Assembly: GCA_051453625.1 (NCBI GenBank)
Contig: JBOZIK010000001.1
Coordinates: forward strand, 21,505,584-21,569,583
Direction: 5' to 3'
Origin: Welwitschia mirabilis
Taxonomy: Eukaryota; Gnetophyta; Gnetopsida; Welwitschiales
Length of the DNA stretch: 64,000 bases
The notes under the pieces are model-generated. The model saw only the letters and a list, made by a program, of their open reading frames with translations. It was not told the DNA's origin and did not search any database. Position numbers and translations under genes: made by a program. Shown piece after piece: positions 21,781-33,023 of this stretch (position 1 is the stretch's first letter; the number at the start of each line of letters is the position of its first letter).

Positions 21781-23200
21781 AGAAGCAATTCTTTTTTATT
21801 TGGCATGTCCATTCAATTTCTTCCTGTGAAAGCATGATTATTTTGATTTTCAATTTTTTACCGTTGTATCTACTTCTTGAGATTATTCAAGGGGAAAAAA
21901 GCAGCCTTTTTGTTTGTTGAACAAATTCAACCATCAGAGATTGGCTTGTCTTTGGGATAAGCTTTTCTAGCTGTAAAGTGTTTTGAGAGATTAGCATGGA
22001 TGCCGCTGCTGTGAACCCCTTTGTATCTGTCGTGGATTCTTTTATCTGTTTGTACCCACTTACGGACATGTCTTAGTGACTGTCAATGGATTCGGTTGAA
22101 ATTGAAAATGACTCCAGAATTACTGCAACTGCTTGTTCATTTGTCTAATCAAAACTGCATCGTGGTTGTTTATTTCAGACTTCATTTTTCAAAAATCTTG
22201 ATGAAAGGAACTTGGTCTTAATGTTTTCTATAAATGTTTATTCACACCCTTGCGATCCCAACTGTCAAACAAGAAGCTCCCGACACAAAATAATGCATAG
22301 GCTTAGAAGGGATTGACGATATGGAACAAGTCATCGAGGTTTCCTTGTTACAGTTTGGCCGGACAGTTATTAGATTCCAAGTTTCTTTGATGACCTTTTT
22401 AATTAAGCTTACAAATTGTCAAAAACCTGCGTATTTATTGAGGAAATTCTTCTGTACGTTGAATGGATTGGAGAGGGAATTTGTAAAGGAAATGCCATAC
22501 GTGTGAATGTGTTCGTCACTGGAAAGACCACCTAAATCTTCTCCTTAACTTGGAAACGATACTTCAGATACACTCCTGGACTCAAAAAGAGTGCGGTAAT
22601 AACGTAAAAACTTTCCTATGCACTTGCTTGTAAATGGCGAAAACGGTGAACGCATTAAAAGCCCCTATATAGCGAGGTCTCTGATAGAGCCTTTATTTTG
22701 AGAGGAATGGCTGAAATGTCTCTGACATTTATTCACTGCTGAAATATTCCCTGTCCTCCCAACAACTCTTCTTTAACACCATTTAGATGTGCCAACTGTT
22801 CTGTCGTCACGCCAAACTCGCATTAAGAAAGGGTGGCTTCGCTTTTTTCTGACATGGATGTTCATTTTAATTATGTGCCAAATGAGCAAAGGATATTAAG
22901 AATCCCGAAGGTGGGGCTTAGAGAGAGCTAGGGAAGATCGGTTGCTTGGGATGAAACAACTTCCCTTTCTAAGTTATTGAGATTTTTGTATCGAAAGTTT
23001 TGGGGAACCTCCTCATGCACATGACACCGGGCAAGGCTATTTTTTAAAGGACACCATCATAACTTGCAAGGAATCATTTGACTAAGTACAATCCCTTATC
23101 AAATGCAAATGGTTAGGTGCATGGATTATTGATCGACATTGATGATGTTCCCCCTTCTTAAGATTGCATTTGGTGTAATAGGTTGATTTCATAGAAAGGA
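21781..23200 (+). other. 3' flank of the receptor-kinase gene
   Basis: The first few hundred bases are T-rich and are presumably 3' UTR. I see TTGTA words, typical of plant far-upstream poly(A) elements, but no AATAAA close to the stop. Composition stays somewhat GC-richer to about 23 kb. No second gene is supported: open stretches at 22021-22221 and 22321-22506 have no recognisable domain. Confidence 0.5.
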
Positions 23201-23224
23201 CTTTAGTCAATACATGTTTTCCTG

Positions 23225-23400
23225 GCTTAAAAGCATGCACTAACCTAGTTTTTGATATATGTAAATAGTGTAAAGGAACTCATTAAAGCTAACTTGTGTG
23301 TGAGATTTCTTGTATTAAATGCATGCACTAATCCAGCTTTCAATTTATGTGAACACTGCCCAAAAAACCTATAAAGCTAACTCCGTGTATATGGGAAAGG
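23225..23400. repeat. Diverged tandem duplication of about 88 bp
   Basis: GCATGCACTAA at 23233 and again at 23321 each start a similar stretch. Both continue with TTTATGTGAA-like and CTATAAAGCTAACT-like text. Roughly three quarters of bases match by eye. The function is unknown. Confidence 0.6.
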
Positions 23401-25429
23401 GCTAAGATGATCATGATGATAAAACTGTACCAAGCCTTTATATGGAAATAGATACACAAAAGGCATTAAATTACTTTGAAGTTTGAATTAATGGTACTAC
23501 AAACATGCTTTAATGACAATTGCCTTTGGGAACATGGTGATGAAGAGATAAAGTAAATGCTAGAATCCTTCTAAGCTCATTAGTGAAAACATTCTTCTTT
23601 GCAATGGAAAAAGGAGTTAATGTTTTCTTCTCGATTTACCTCAGACAGTATATTGTAGCATGTAGTGAAGGAAGGAACCTACATACTTATACCAATGCTT
23701 GATTTGATGTAAAATCCAATGATCATTTCATATGAAATCCATGTTTTTATTTATTATGTATTCCGTAATTAGAAGTTGTAATCAAGGTAATATAAGAGGA
23801 TATGAAATTCAAAGATTTGAAAGTTTTAGGGCAAAGCTAGAACTAATTTCATGAACTATAATTAACATTTTAAATGTGATTAGAAATTGCCTTGGGATTC
23901 TTAGTGACGAAGTTGGTATAGTCAATGCACTACTAATAATAAGAGAATGAGCTTAAAAACATAGGAGCTAGATCAGACACAAAATAGTCCTCCTTTAGAA
24001 TTCTTTCCTTAGCTCCCAAGCAACAAACTTTTCCCTGTAGGTTTTGACGTAGTAGGCCACGTTCTAAAAAACTTATGGAGGACTAAGGAAGCATGAATGC
24101 TTAATCAACTTAACTTGATAAAAGCCTAGCTACCCAACTCCTAAACCATAGGAGATTAGTTAAGACTAAAGCAATAGGAAAATTAGATTACGCAAATAGT
24201 AATATTATATTATAAAATATACTTCCTTTTGAATTTTTAAAATTTTCTTTAATCATTAATAATTAGGTAATTAAATTATAAATATATTGAACATGAGATT
24301 CTTTTCCTCTAAGCATTCTTAAATTATGTTCTACAGGATTTATCTTTATTTTTGCAAAAGTAGAATTAGTTCGTAATTGCTCGATTATGTTTTTAGAGAT
24401 GATCTAAGAAAGATAATTTATCCAATCGTACTAAAGAGATGAAGAGTTGTAGTTTTGAGCGATTGCCTATTCTAATCTATCTAATTACTTCCCTATCTAG
24501 TGGATAACTTCAAAGAGTATTATAAGCTTTTAAAGATTTAAAATCATCTTTGCCTTGACACTTCTGATTTCTATGGATTTTTTAATGTAAATAATTTTTT
24601 AAAGAATCTTTTAATTTTCACAAACAATTCCAAATTGTAGAGCCTCCAATAATGTATGGACCATCAAAGAAATTTTAATAATTTTTTAGACATGCAGCCA
24701 ATAATGTCTAAAACCAATTTCCATTTTTGTATTTAACCACTAAACTATTTTAGTTCAAAGCAAAAGATTTAATGTTTGAAGATGTTTTAAACTAAAATAA
24801 TCTTCTTCTCATGATTTACATAAGAAATTTAAATTTTTTTAATGAATGCATTTTTCATCATCAACACTTTTTCACAAAAAAATCGTTTCTAGGTTTTCCA
24901 TGTGCTTGACAACTTCTTCTAGAGTCTAAAAACTAGACATCAAATAGTTTAGTAAGGATTAAAGACTGCTAAATGGGCTACACTTTTCTTGTTAGAAAAA
25001 GAAAATTATCTTTTCATGCTGCTAGTCTTTTTCTCCCTATTTTATTTGGGATGCCACTCCATAATTGTATGTTCCTCTCTTTATAAAGGAGGAATATCTA
25101 TATATTTCCTAAGTAAGTTATCAACTGCATAATTCATAATTCCTTAAATTCCTTGAATATGACTATAATGCATTATATAAATGTAAGACATATTTTTTTG
25201 ACATTAATATTTAAGCCAGAAAATACAAGAAAAACATTTACAAATATCTCAGATACTTTCAAAACTCTTTGTTTTCCATGTCCAAAATATGAAATGGATA
25301 TTGAAACCTAGGTGTTTTATTACGGTGGAAGACACAATGGATCTACTGGATAAAATTTATGTACCTCCCGTGATGATCCAAAATTGATTTAATAAAATGG
25401 GCTATTGTAACAGAGTGCATTTGAAACAA
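23401..25429. other. AT-rich intergenic stretch
   Basis: No gene or conserved domain is visible in any frame. The right end may include the 3' non-coding tail of the minus-strand LINE. Confidence 0.5.
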
Positions 25430-25439
25430 TTCCTATAGA

Positions 25440-25645
25440 CTTCATGTTATAACATTGCATGTACTCCTTAACAAATGAGTAGTAGGATAGTGAAGAAGAA
25501 TGTGTTCCTCATCTTCTAAATCCTCTACACAACAAAAACTACAAATGCGTTCCTTTCTAAGAATGTTTGCCCATGTTTCAGTTTCAATTCTCAAATGATG
25601 TAGAGTTGATTTCACTCTACGTATTAAAGCCACAAAGGAATGTTC
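25440..25645 (-). pseudogene. LINE C-terminal zf-RVT-like zinc-binding segment
   Basis: The minus strand encodes LHHLRIETETWANI, then RICSFC, EDLEDEEHILLHYP and a stop. The expected pattern is R-E--R-C--C----EDE-HFLF-CP. The first Cys pair is intact (C-S-F-C), but the Cys of the HxxxC half is Tyr. This is the best-conserved piece of the LINE, with about 60 residues free of stops. Confidence 0.75.
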
Positions 25646-26759
25646 ACTGCAAGGTGATTTGCTTCACCTTCTAACTAGTTACCTCTAATGTTCAAGAGGT
25701 AAAATTAATATTTTCCCTTGGGATTCGACCAAATCTAGTGAAGAGCTGTACCATTAACTATCTTACAAATGCATTCAATGTTCGATTCATTAAGTCATCC
25801 CACACCTTAATGAAACTATTCTTCCTCTCTTGATCATTCTAGAGCTTCTTGGAAAAATTCATTACATTACAATTTTTCAATACTTATCAAAGAATTATCC
25901 CTTTGAGCATTAATTACAACTTTGGGGTACTCCTTGCAAAATACAATTGTTACCACTAAAATAATCATACAAATCACCATTTAATGTAGTATAAAGATAT
26001 GAAGAGCTATAGCAAGCTTCTAATAATTTTTGCCCTTGTTTTGAAAAATCAATGTCTTTGATTATTGCTTCAAGGAACTAGTAATTCACCTTATTATACA
26101 TTTATTCATCTAATTTGAATGTCATATTAGGTCTTTTTTGTTTACTACTTGAGTGAAAGACCTTGTGAACCAAAATTACATGATCTAAAGTTTTCCCTGC
26201 TTTCACTAAGCCTTCTAATGAATTTAAGATCAAAACTAAAAGAATGATTTTTAATGTTTCTATGAGAACTTTTGACATTATTTTATAAACAACATTGCAT
26301 AGCCTTATTGTCCTAAAGATTAATATATTATTGAGATTTATTTTACTCAGAATTAAAGATATCTAAGTAAAAGAAAATTTCTTTGAAATTTGTTTCAAAT
26401 TCTGAAACAAAGATAGCTAAAATGTCATCCTAACAATATCTTAATAATGTTGAAAAGTACCAACAAGAAAAGCATTTAAACTTAGAGATTTATTAGGCTT
26501 TATTTGAAACAAAACAAGAGTTTCTTAGTTTCTTCTATGTTACATTCTTTTCCAAGAAACTACAATTCTACATCTCTCAAATGTCTTTTTCTAAAAGAAA
26601 TAAACTTATTAATGTTATTTATGTGTTTGGAATTTTCTAGAAAATTCTTATAATATTATAAAACAAATTTCCCATATTATTAGTATCATTAACTCATCAA
26701 TTTTCTGCATTTTTTTGATACAAAATCACACTAGAGTTTTTACTTTGCAGTATAGATTT

Positions 26760-26781
26760 AAAAAAAAAAAAAAAAAAAAAA
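26760..26781. repeat. 22-nt A homopolymer
   Basis: An uninterrupted run of 22 A lies inside the area of the minus-strand LINE. On the LINE strand it is T, so it is not that element's own tail. It could mark the poly(A) tail of a separate plus-strand retro-insertion, or slippage. Confidence 0.85.
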
Positions 26782-27300
26782 CCTAGATTTGCACGACTCT
26801 CTTTAACCCTTTGAATTTTTACCTTTTAAAACTTCTAAGGTTACTCCCATTTTTGTAAAAGATGAAGGTTTAAACTGATTTTATTTCTTTGTTATATAAA
26901 TCATATGTCTACTCATCTTTCTAAATCTCTTTTTGAAGCTATTGAATTTGATAAGCTAAATCATTCTTTTGATTTTTTTTAAATTTAGTATATGAAAGCT
27001 ATGCCAGGATTTTATGTGTTCCTTGACAATAATTAACTTATATCATAATTAGAATTTCTTTAAGTCCCTCCCTTTGGTATTTCATCATTCTTGAGATTTG
27101 TTTTTTCCCCAAATAAGGAAATTGATATCAATTATCCATATAGTTGAAAAACTAGTGTTCATTTTGATCAGTATAAGGTTGAATAAGAATAAACCATTAA
27201 TCTAAACCAATATGAGTATTAGTTTGACTCCAAGAGTCTAGAAAAAGCCAAAAAAAACATTTATGAAGAAGCTATTCAACTTTTTAGGAACTAAATTAGA

Positions 27301-30300
27301 ATTAGATTTTCTAATTACTCAAATTAGAAATTTGCATAGGAATTTTCATAAAATCATAATTATCTTATCTGTTTTCAAAATTTCGTTTTTTGTATTGTAC
27401 AGTGAATAAACTAGGAAACAAGATAAACAAGCTCTCATCTTATTGTTTTCATTCATGAAGAATAGCATTGAAATTATTGTTAATAAAAATTAGATCCAAA
27501 AACCTTGAAATATTTAAATGTAAAAAGTTCTAAAACCTTTCATGTTCTTTACATATAATTAACAATAAGCACTGACTAAAATAAATAAAACATTTCACAT
27601 ATAAAACATGTGACTAGTATTATACTAATTAGTGCAAAGCTCTAATACATTCTAATGTGGAAGTTATAATAATAGAATATTAACTAATTGACCAATTGGT
27701 TTTGAAAAATAAAATCCATACTAGAAGAATCCATTATGAAGAATATGCCATAGATAAATGGAAAAGAAAAATTTCATTTAGCGGCAAATTTTAAGGGTGT
27801 TAATTATCAAGAGGTTATTACAAGCCCTTGAGTTTTAGCTACACATTTTCATTATGGCATGAAGAGGCAATTTCCTTCATGCCTAATGTTAATTCCTCTC
27901 TATTATCTTATCCTTTTTATAATACCCTAAAACTTTTGAAGCCATACATATATAAACTGTAGACTCTAAATCTATTTTTAATATACTCAATAAAATAAAT
28001 GACTACTATTTGTAGTAAAGAGCATATTATCATTTTTATCATAATATTATCTTCACTTGAATGAATGAATGATATTTTCTTTAATACTTAAGACATCTTG
28101 GGAAGATAATATTTTTCTAAAAAATGAAAATATATATCAATGTATTTAGATGTACAATTATATCATTCAATCATATGTTTAGATAAGTTAACACAATAAC
28201 ACCAATTCATATGAGATATGGAAAACTACAAGGGTAAACCATGGATGAGATCATGAAAAGCTAGCTAAGAGCATAAGACTTATGTCTAAGAAACAAAGAT
28301 GTGTAGGATATGTAAATTAATAGTTCATGGATGTTGCGATCTATGACCACAAGAATGGGATGCTTTGAACCACACTAAGAACTGAGGTATGTATAACAAG
28401 TGACAAAAATAACAGCCATGGTATTTAAAATATCACATCTTTAAAAGTTTTGTATCATGATAACTCCATTGTGTATGGTATCTATTATTAGAAGGAATAT
28501 TTTTGTACACGAATTTTGTTATTTCTATGATCCATATTGAAGAATTTATGTATTAGTATTTTATCTTAGTAATGCATATCACTTCTTTGTGGGCACTTTT
28601 GGCTTATCACAACCTTAGAAGGTAAATCCTCATCAATCTAGATACTTCTTAGGGAGATTGATTACTATAGAATCCAAGTACAATGACTAAAACAAATTTT
28701 GATATTAGGTTATTGCAAAGTTTTAATTTTGTAATCATGGAGTAAAATAAAAAAGGTGATGATTGACGATGGAACAAAGAACGTTAACCTAGTGAACATG
28801 GCATTAATAAAAGTTTATATGGGTTAATTTTCTAGGTCTATAACTTAATTAAAATTATTAATGAAATCTTCTGACTTGGGAAAATCGACCAATTATGAAA
28901 GGAAAACGAAAAAATAAATAAATATTCATAATTAGTTTCAAAATCTACACAATATTTATTAAATAACGAGATTAGTGCATTGGGGAAAGGAAATTGATGA
29001 CATTATTACAAAACATAAATTAACATTTAGAAAAGAGTAAGACTTAGTTTAAAGCATAATATAGGATTATAAGTAAAAAAGAAGCAATTTGTTAATTTGA
29101 GAAAGGTAAAGAATTGTAAAAGTAAAAAAAAATAAAAATGATATTTTAATTCTAAAAACATATTAGAATGAATGAATAAAGAAATAAAGGTCAAAAGATT
29201 ATTTATAATAGATAAGATATTTTTGAAAAGTAACTTCAAACTAAAATTATTAACATACAAAGATTGACATGAAATGCAAAATTCAAAGGTGCCATGCATG
29301 AATGTTATTTCCTTTTCTAATGATTCTCCTTCATGTTCAAGTGATGAGGGACGTGAGAGATTATCATCCTTTCCATATTCCTCTTTCTTACTTTAATTCA
29401 AATAGATGATGTTTATGAATGGATTGGAAATTCACTACTATTGAAACAAGAGAAATGCTAAGTATCACACCATGCAACTATTCTCTTTCTTATGCCTTAA
29501 AGTATAATGTTGTAATGTGGGTGAGTTAGGGATAAGAGTAACATGATAATAATTTCTCTACAAAATGTAGAATCCAATCTCACAAAAGAATGAGGTTATG
29601 CCAATTGTTTCCTTCATGAGAGATTTATTTTGATTATGCAATTCAAAAGTTCCATGATCAATTTAATTTTGTATTATTTTATTTATTTTTAGATTTTCAT
29701 ACATTTTTTGAATGACGCCTTGATGACTTTACTAGCTTTCCAAATCTATAATAGGTTATAAACCCTTTACTTGTTAAAGTTTTCATTCATATTTTCAATT
29801 TAGAAGTTACATTCATTATTATGGTTGGCTATGCCTCCTTTGCATGATTTAAGATTTCTTGTTAAAAATGCTGTATTGTTACAAGTATTATATTGGAAGT
29901 TAAATTTTATTTAAAGCTAAATTTTATATAAATGATGTTTATATCATATTTTAATAGTTAGCCAAATTTCATATCAATCAAATTTGTGAATTAATAGTTA
30001 AAATTCATAGACGTTACGTTTGAATATCAAATACAACATAGATAATAAATTTGTAAAAATTAATTTTTAAGCTTTATAATATTAAATTCACAAATCATAT
30101 AAAGTTGAAAATTAGTCAAGATAATCTTGTGGATGATAATTTTCAAAGGCAACTAAAACTGCATCTATTACAAATATGAATGATGATTTACAATAATTCT
30201 AAGATAGTGCATTCAATTTTAGATAATAAAATATAGGTCTATTTAAAAAAAAGTGGAAAATGTTTTTGCACAATTCTTATTCTCACATCTTATTATGATT

Positions 30301-31090
30301 TTAATCTAGTTGTAATTCAAAGTTTATGTGATTGCATTAAGAAGTGAATGGGCTATGGTTAAAATAGGGACTGCAATTTTCTAATAAAATATCTTGCATG
30401 TCATATTATAGGGGAAAAAGTTATTTATTATGTTTGTATTGGAGGATATGAGCTTGGATAATAGGATTGCATTACTGAAGAATGGATAAAGTTAAGAAAA
30501 ATTAAATTGATTAAATGACATCCTTTTAAACAAATTTTCAAATGGTTCTTAAGACTAGAAAGTATTAGAAATTAATCCCACATTGATAACATAAAATTAA
30601 TTTTTTTTTTTGAATTATAAAATTAGTTTTGTGTATAGTGAAGGTTGCAAAACCTTCTTTTTATCAAGCTTGTTATTTAAGAAAATCTAACTTTTTATGA
30701 GCTTTATATCATTATAATATCACAAAATCCTATATCATAATGAACATCCTATACCATGGTAAAGAACATTTTAAATATGATATAACTAAATTGTTTATAT
30801 GTATTATAAATATAACAAAACATTTTAAATATGATATAACTAACTTATTTACATGTAAGAATAATATAACAGGAGTGATAATGTAATCCCATATGATAAT
30901 TAACATCCTATATCATGGCAAAGCACATTTTATATATGTTATAATAGCTTATGAATACGTAATATAAATATTAAATAATTGAGAGAGTATCAAATTTGTT
31001 ACGACTGTGAAACCAAATGAAGTTTGAAACGGGAAAAATAGAGCATGATAAAAATGTAACTTTACTAATAAAACTTGAAGCTTGAACCAT
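27301..31090. other. AT-rich stretch without recognisable genes
   Basis: No domain was found in any frame. At 30740-30960 there are interspersed direct repeats: ACATTTTAAATATGATATAA twice and CATCCTATA-CATGG twice. The minus-strand open stretch at 29027-29299 is a low-complexity hydrophobic translation of A-rich sequence and is not called. Confidence 0.5.
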
Positions 31091-31094
31091 TGTT

Positions 31095-32700
31095 TAAAAA
31101 TTGGCTTTTCCTATGCTAATAAGGCCTTGCATGATGCTCAAATTAATTACTTCATTACTGAAAGGGAGATGTTAGCTATAATATTTGCTCTTGAAAAAAT
31201 TTCTCCACTATCTTATTGGTTATCTTGTTATTATCTTTACTAATCCTACTACTTTGAAATGTATTCTACATAAGCCCTTAACTAAACCTGGTCTTATGCA
31301 TTAAGTTGTGCTTATGCAAGAATTTCATATTACAATTAAAAATAAATTAGAAAAAGAAAACCTAATTTCCAATGATTTATCTCACCTTTTTGTACCCGTT
31401 GATTCATCTAAATTTACTTAAAATTTTCTTAATGAAAATTTATTTGCTGTGAATGCTTTGCCTTGGTATGTCAATGTTACAAATTTTAAATCCTATGGTA
31501 AACTTCCTAGTAACATGTCTTATTATTATCAAAAGATTTTTTTATCTTAAAAGCGTAAATTTCTTTAAGAACGCCTCTTTTGTTTAAATATTGTACTAAT
31601 TAGGTCTTTCAAAGGTCTGTACTTGGAAATGAAATGATTAATATATTAGAATTTTATCATAATGGTGTTTGTGGTAGCTATTTTAGTGGAAAGAAAACAA
31701 CATCTAAAGTTGGCTTCTTTTGACATACTGTTTTTAAAGATGCTAACAAATTTTATAAGTCATGCAATAAATGCTTAAAAAAAGGGTAGAATTATAGGAA
31801 AAACAAAATGCCTCTCGAACCTATCTTTGTTATTAATTTCATTGGACCATTTCCACCCTCCTTTGGTAATGTTTATAGTCTTGTTTGTGTGGATTATGTT
31901 TCTAAATGGGTAGAAGTAAAAGCTTGTAAAGATTAAGATGCTAAGACTATTGTTAGATTCCTTAAAGATTATATTATATCCTATTTTGGTCATCCTAAAG
32001 TAATCATTAGTGATCAAGAAATTCATTTTTGTAATAAAATGTTTAGAAATTTTATGCTTAAATATGGTATTACCCATGATGTAGATACTTCTCATCATCT
32101 GCAAACCAATGGCCAAACTGAAGTAACTAAGCATAAGCTTATTAGAAATCTTCAAAAAACAGTTAGTGCTAATAGAAAAGATTAGTTACTAAATTTGTCT
32201 AATGCATTGTGGGCTTATCGTAAAGATTTTAAAACTCCCATTGGAATGACTTCTTTCAAATTTGTTTATGCTAAATAGTTTTTCTTCCTACTGAGATAAA
32301 ACATAAGCTTTTAATGCTATTCATAAAATTAATCTTGATTTTGAAAAATGTGCTAAGAATAGATTAGATCAATTGAATGAATTAGATAAAATAAGATTAA
32401 GTTATCATGATAATCAAGTTCTTGCTAAAAAATGAATAAAATCTTATCCTGATCAAATCATTCTTAGGAATACATTTCATGTAGGTAATAAAGTTTTGGT
32501 TTTGAATTCTTGTTTTCATTTATTTCTTGGCAAGTTCAAATCTAAATGGGAAGGTCCCTTTGTTATTAGTCATGTATTTCCTTTTAGCACTATTGACATT
32601 AAAATTCTAACATTGGTCATGTTCAATAAATAAATGGATCTAAACTCAAGTTATTTAATGATAAAAATTTAAATGGGGTTGAGATCTATTTTTAGTCATC
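31095..32700 (+). pseudogene. Gypsy-1: Tat/Athila-like RNase H and integrase remnant
   Basis: The plus strand reads ALHDAQINYFITEREMLA (RNase H, like TLNEAQ-NYATTEKELLAV) at about 31118. FHITIKNKLEKENLISNDLS follows, like EFDLEIRDKKG-EN-VADHLS. The linker then gives NALPWYVNVTNF, and the integrase core gives [49 protein letters not shown] and ALWAYRKDFKTPIGM. The tail reads KFKSKWEGPFVISHVFP. The first catalytic Asp is Asn (VINFIGP), while the second Asp and the Glu (spacing 35) remain. RT is missing upstream, and stops and frameshifts abound. Confidence 0.88.
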
Positions 32701-33010
32701 TTTTATATGTAAATGTGATGAAATCTTAAATAAACCAAAAGATAGAAAAATTTGCCTGTATTTCTTTGTTTTACTTAGAAACTTTTAAAAATATTGGTTT
32801 TTTTGGAGAACGAAATAAGAGCTATGGATCTCATGTAATCACCTGCAGAAGGGCTACAAGCTTTATGGAGGACCTACTTTTGTTTGTTTTCCATAAAGTA
32901 TTAATCCAAAAATATTTTCAGATTATGTTTTTGAATTTTCCTTTTTCATTTTAGTTTTAATTAAATATGATCAAACTTTATATTTTTAACCTCAAAATTC
33001 TAGTTTTCAA

Positions 33011-33023
33011 TTAAGTTGAGGGG
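33011..33023 (+). other. Gypsy-1 polypurine tract candidate
   Basis: AAGTTGAGGGGTA lies about 320 bases after the integrase remnant. It resembles the AAGTGAGGGGCTA tract preceding the 3' LTR of the E-F element at 62154. The following sequence would be the Gypsy-1 3' LTR, but no partner copy is available. Confidence 0.5.

Larger units (their letters stand above)
25430..27300 (-). mobile_element. Dead L1-type LINE, ORF2 remnant
   Basis: On the minus strand RT blocks appear in order. FQHYXDIVRMTF lies in a PDGF-AEFFQ-FWD-like context (about 26420). IRLCNVVYKIMSKVL (about 26271-26311) matches RPISLCN--YKI-SK-LA. AGKTLDHVILVHKVFH (about 26155-26205) matches F--GR-I-DN---HE--H. A weak ILQGVPQS lies near 25930. 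The C-terminal zinc-binding segment (25442-25640) reads ERICSFC then DEEHILLHYP. These are features of plant L1 reverse transcriptase plus zf-RVT. Many stops are present, and the endonuclease end is unclear. Confidence 0.78.

Noticed and set aside
31775-32155. 126-codon minus-strand ORF
   Set aside because: It is antisense to the Gypsy-1 integrase remnant on the plus strand, which has clear family blocks. The minus-strand translation has none.
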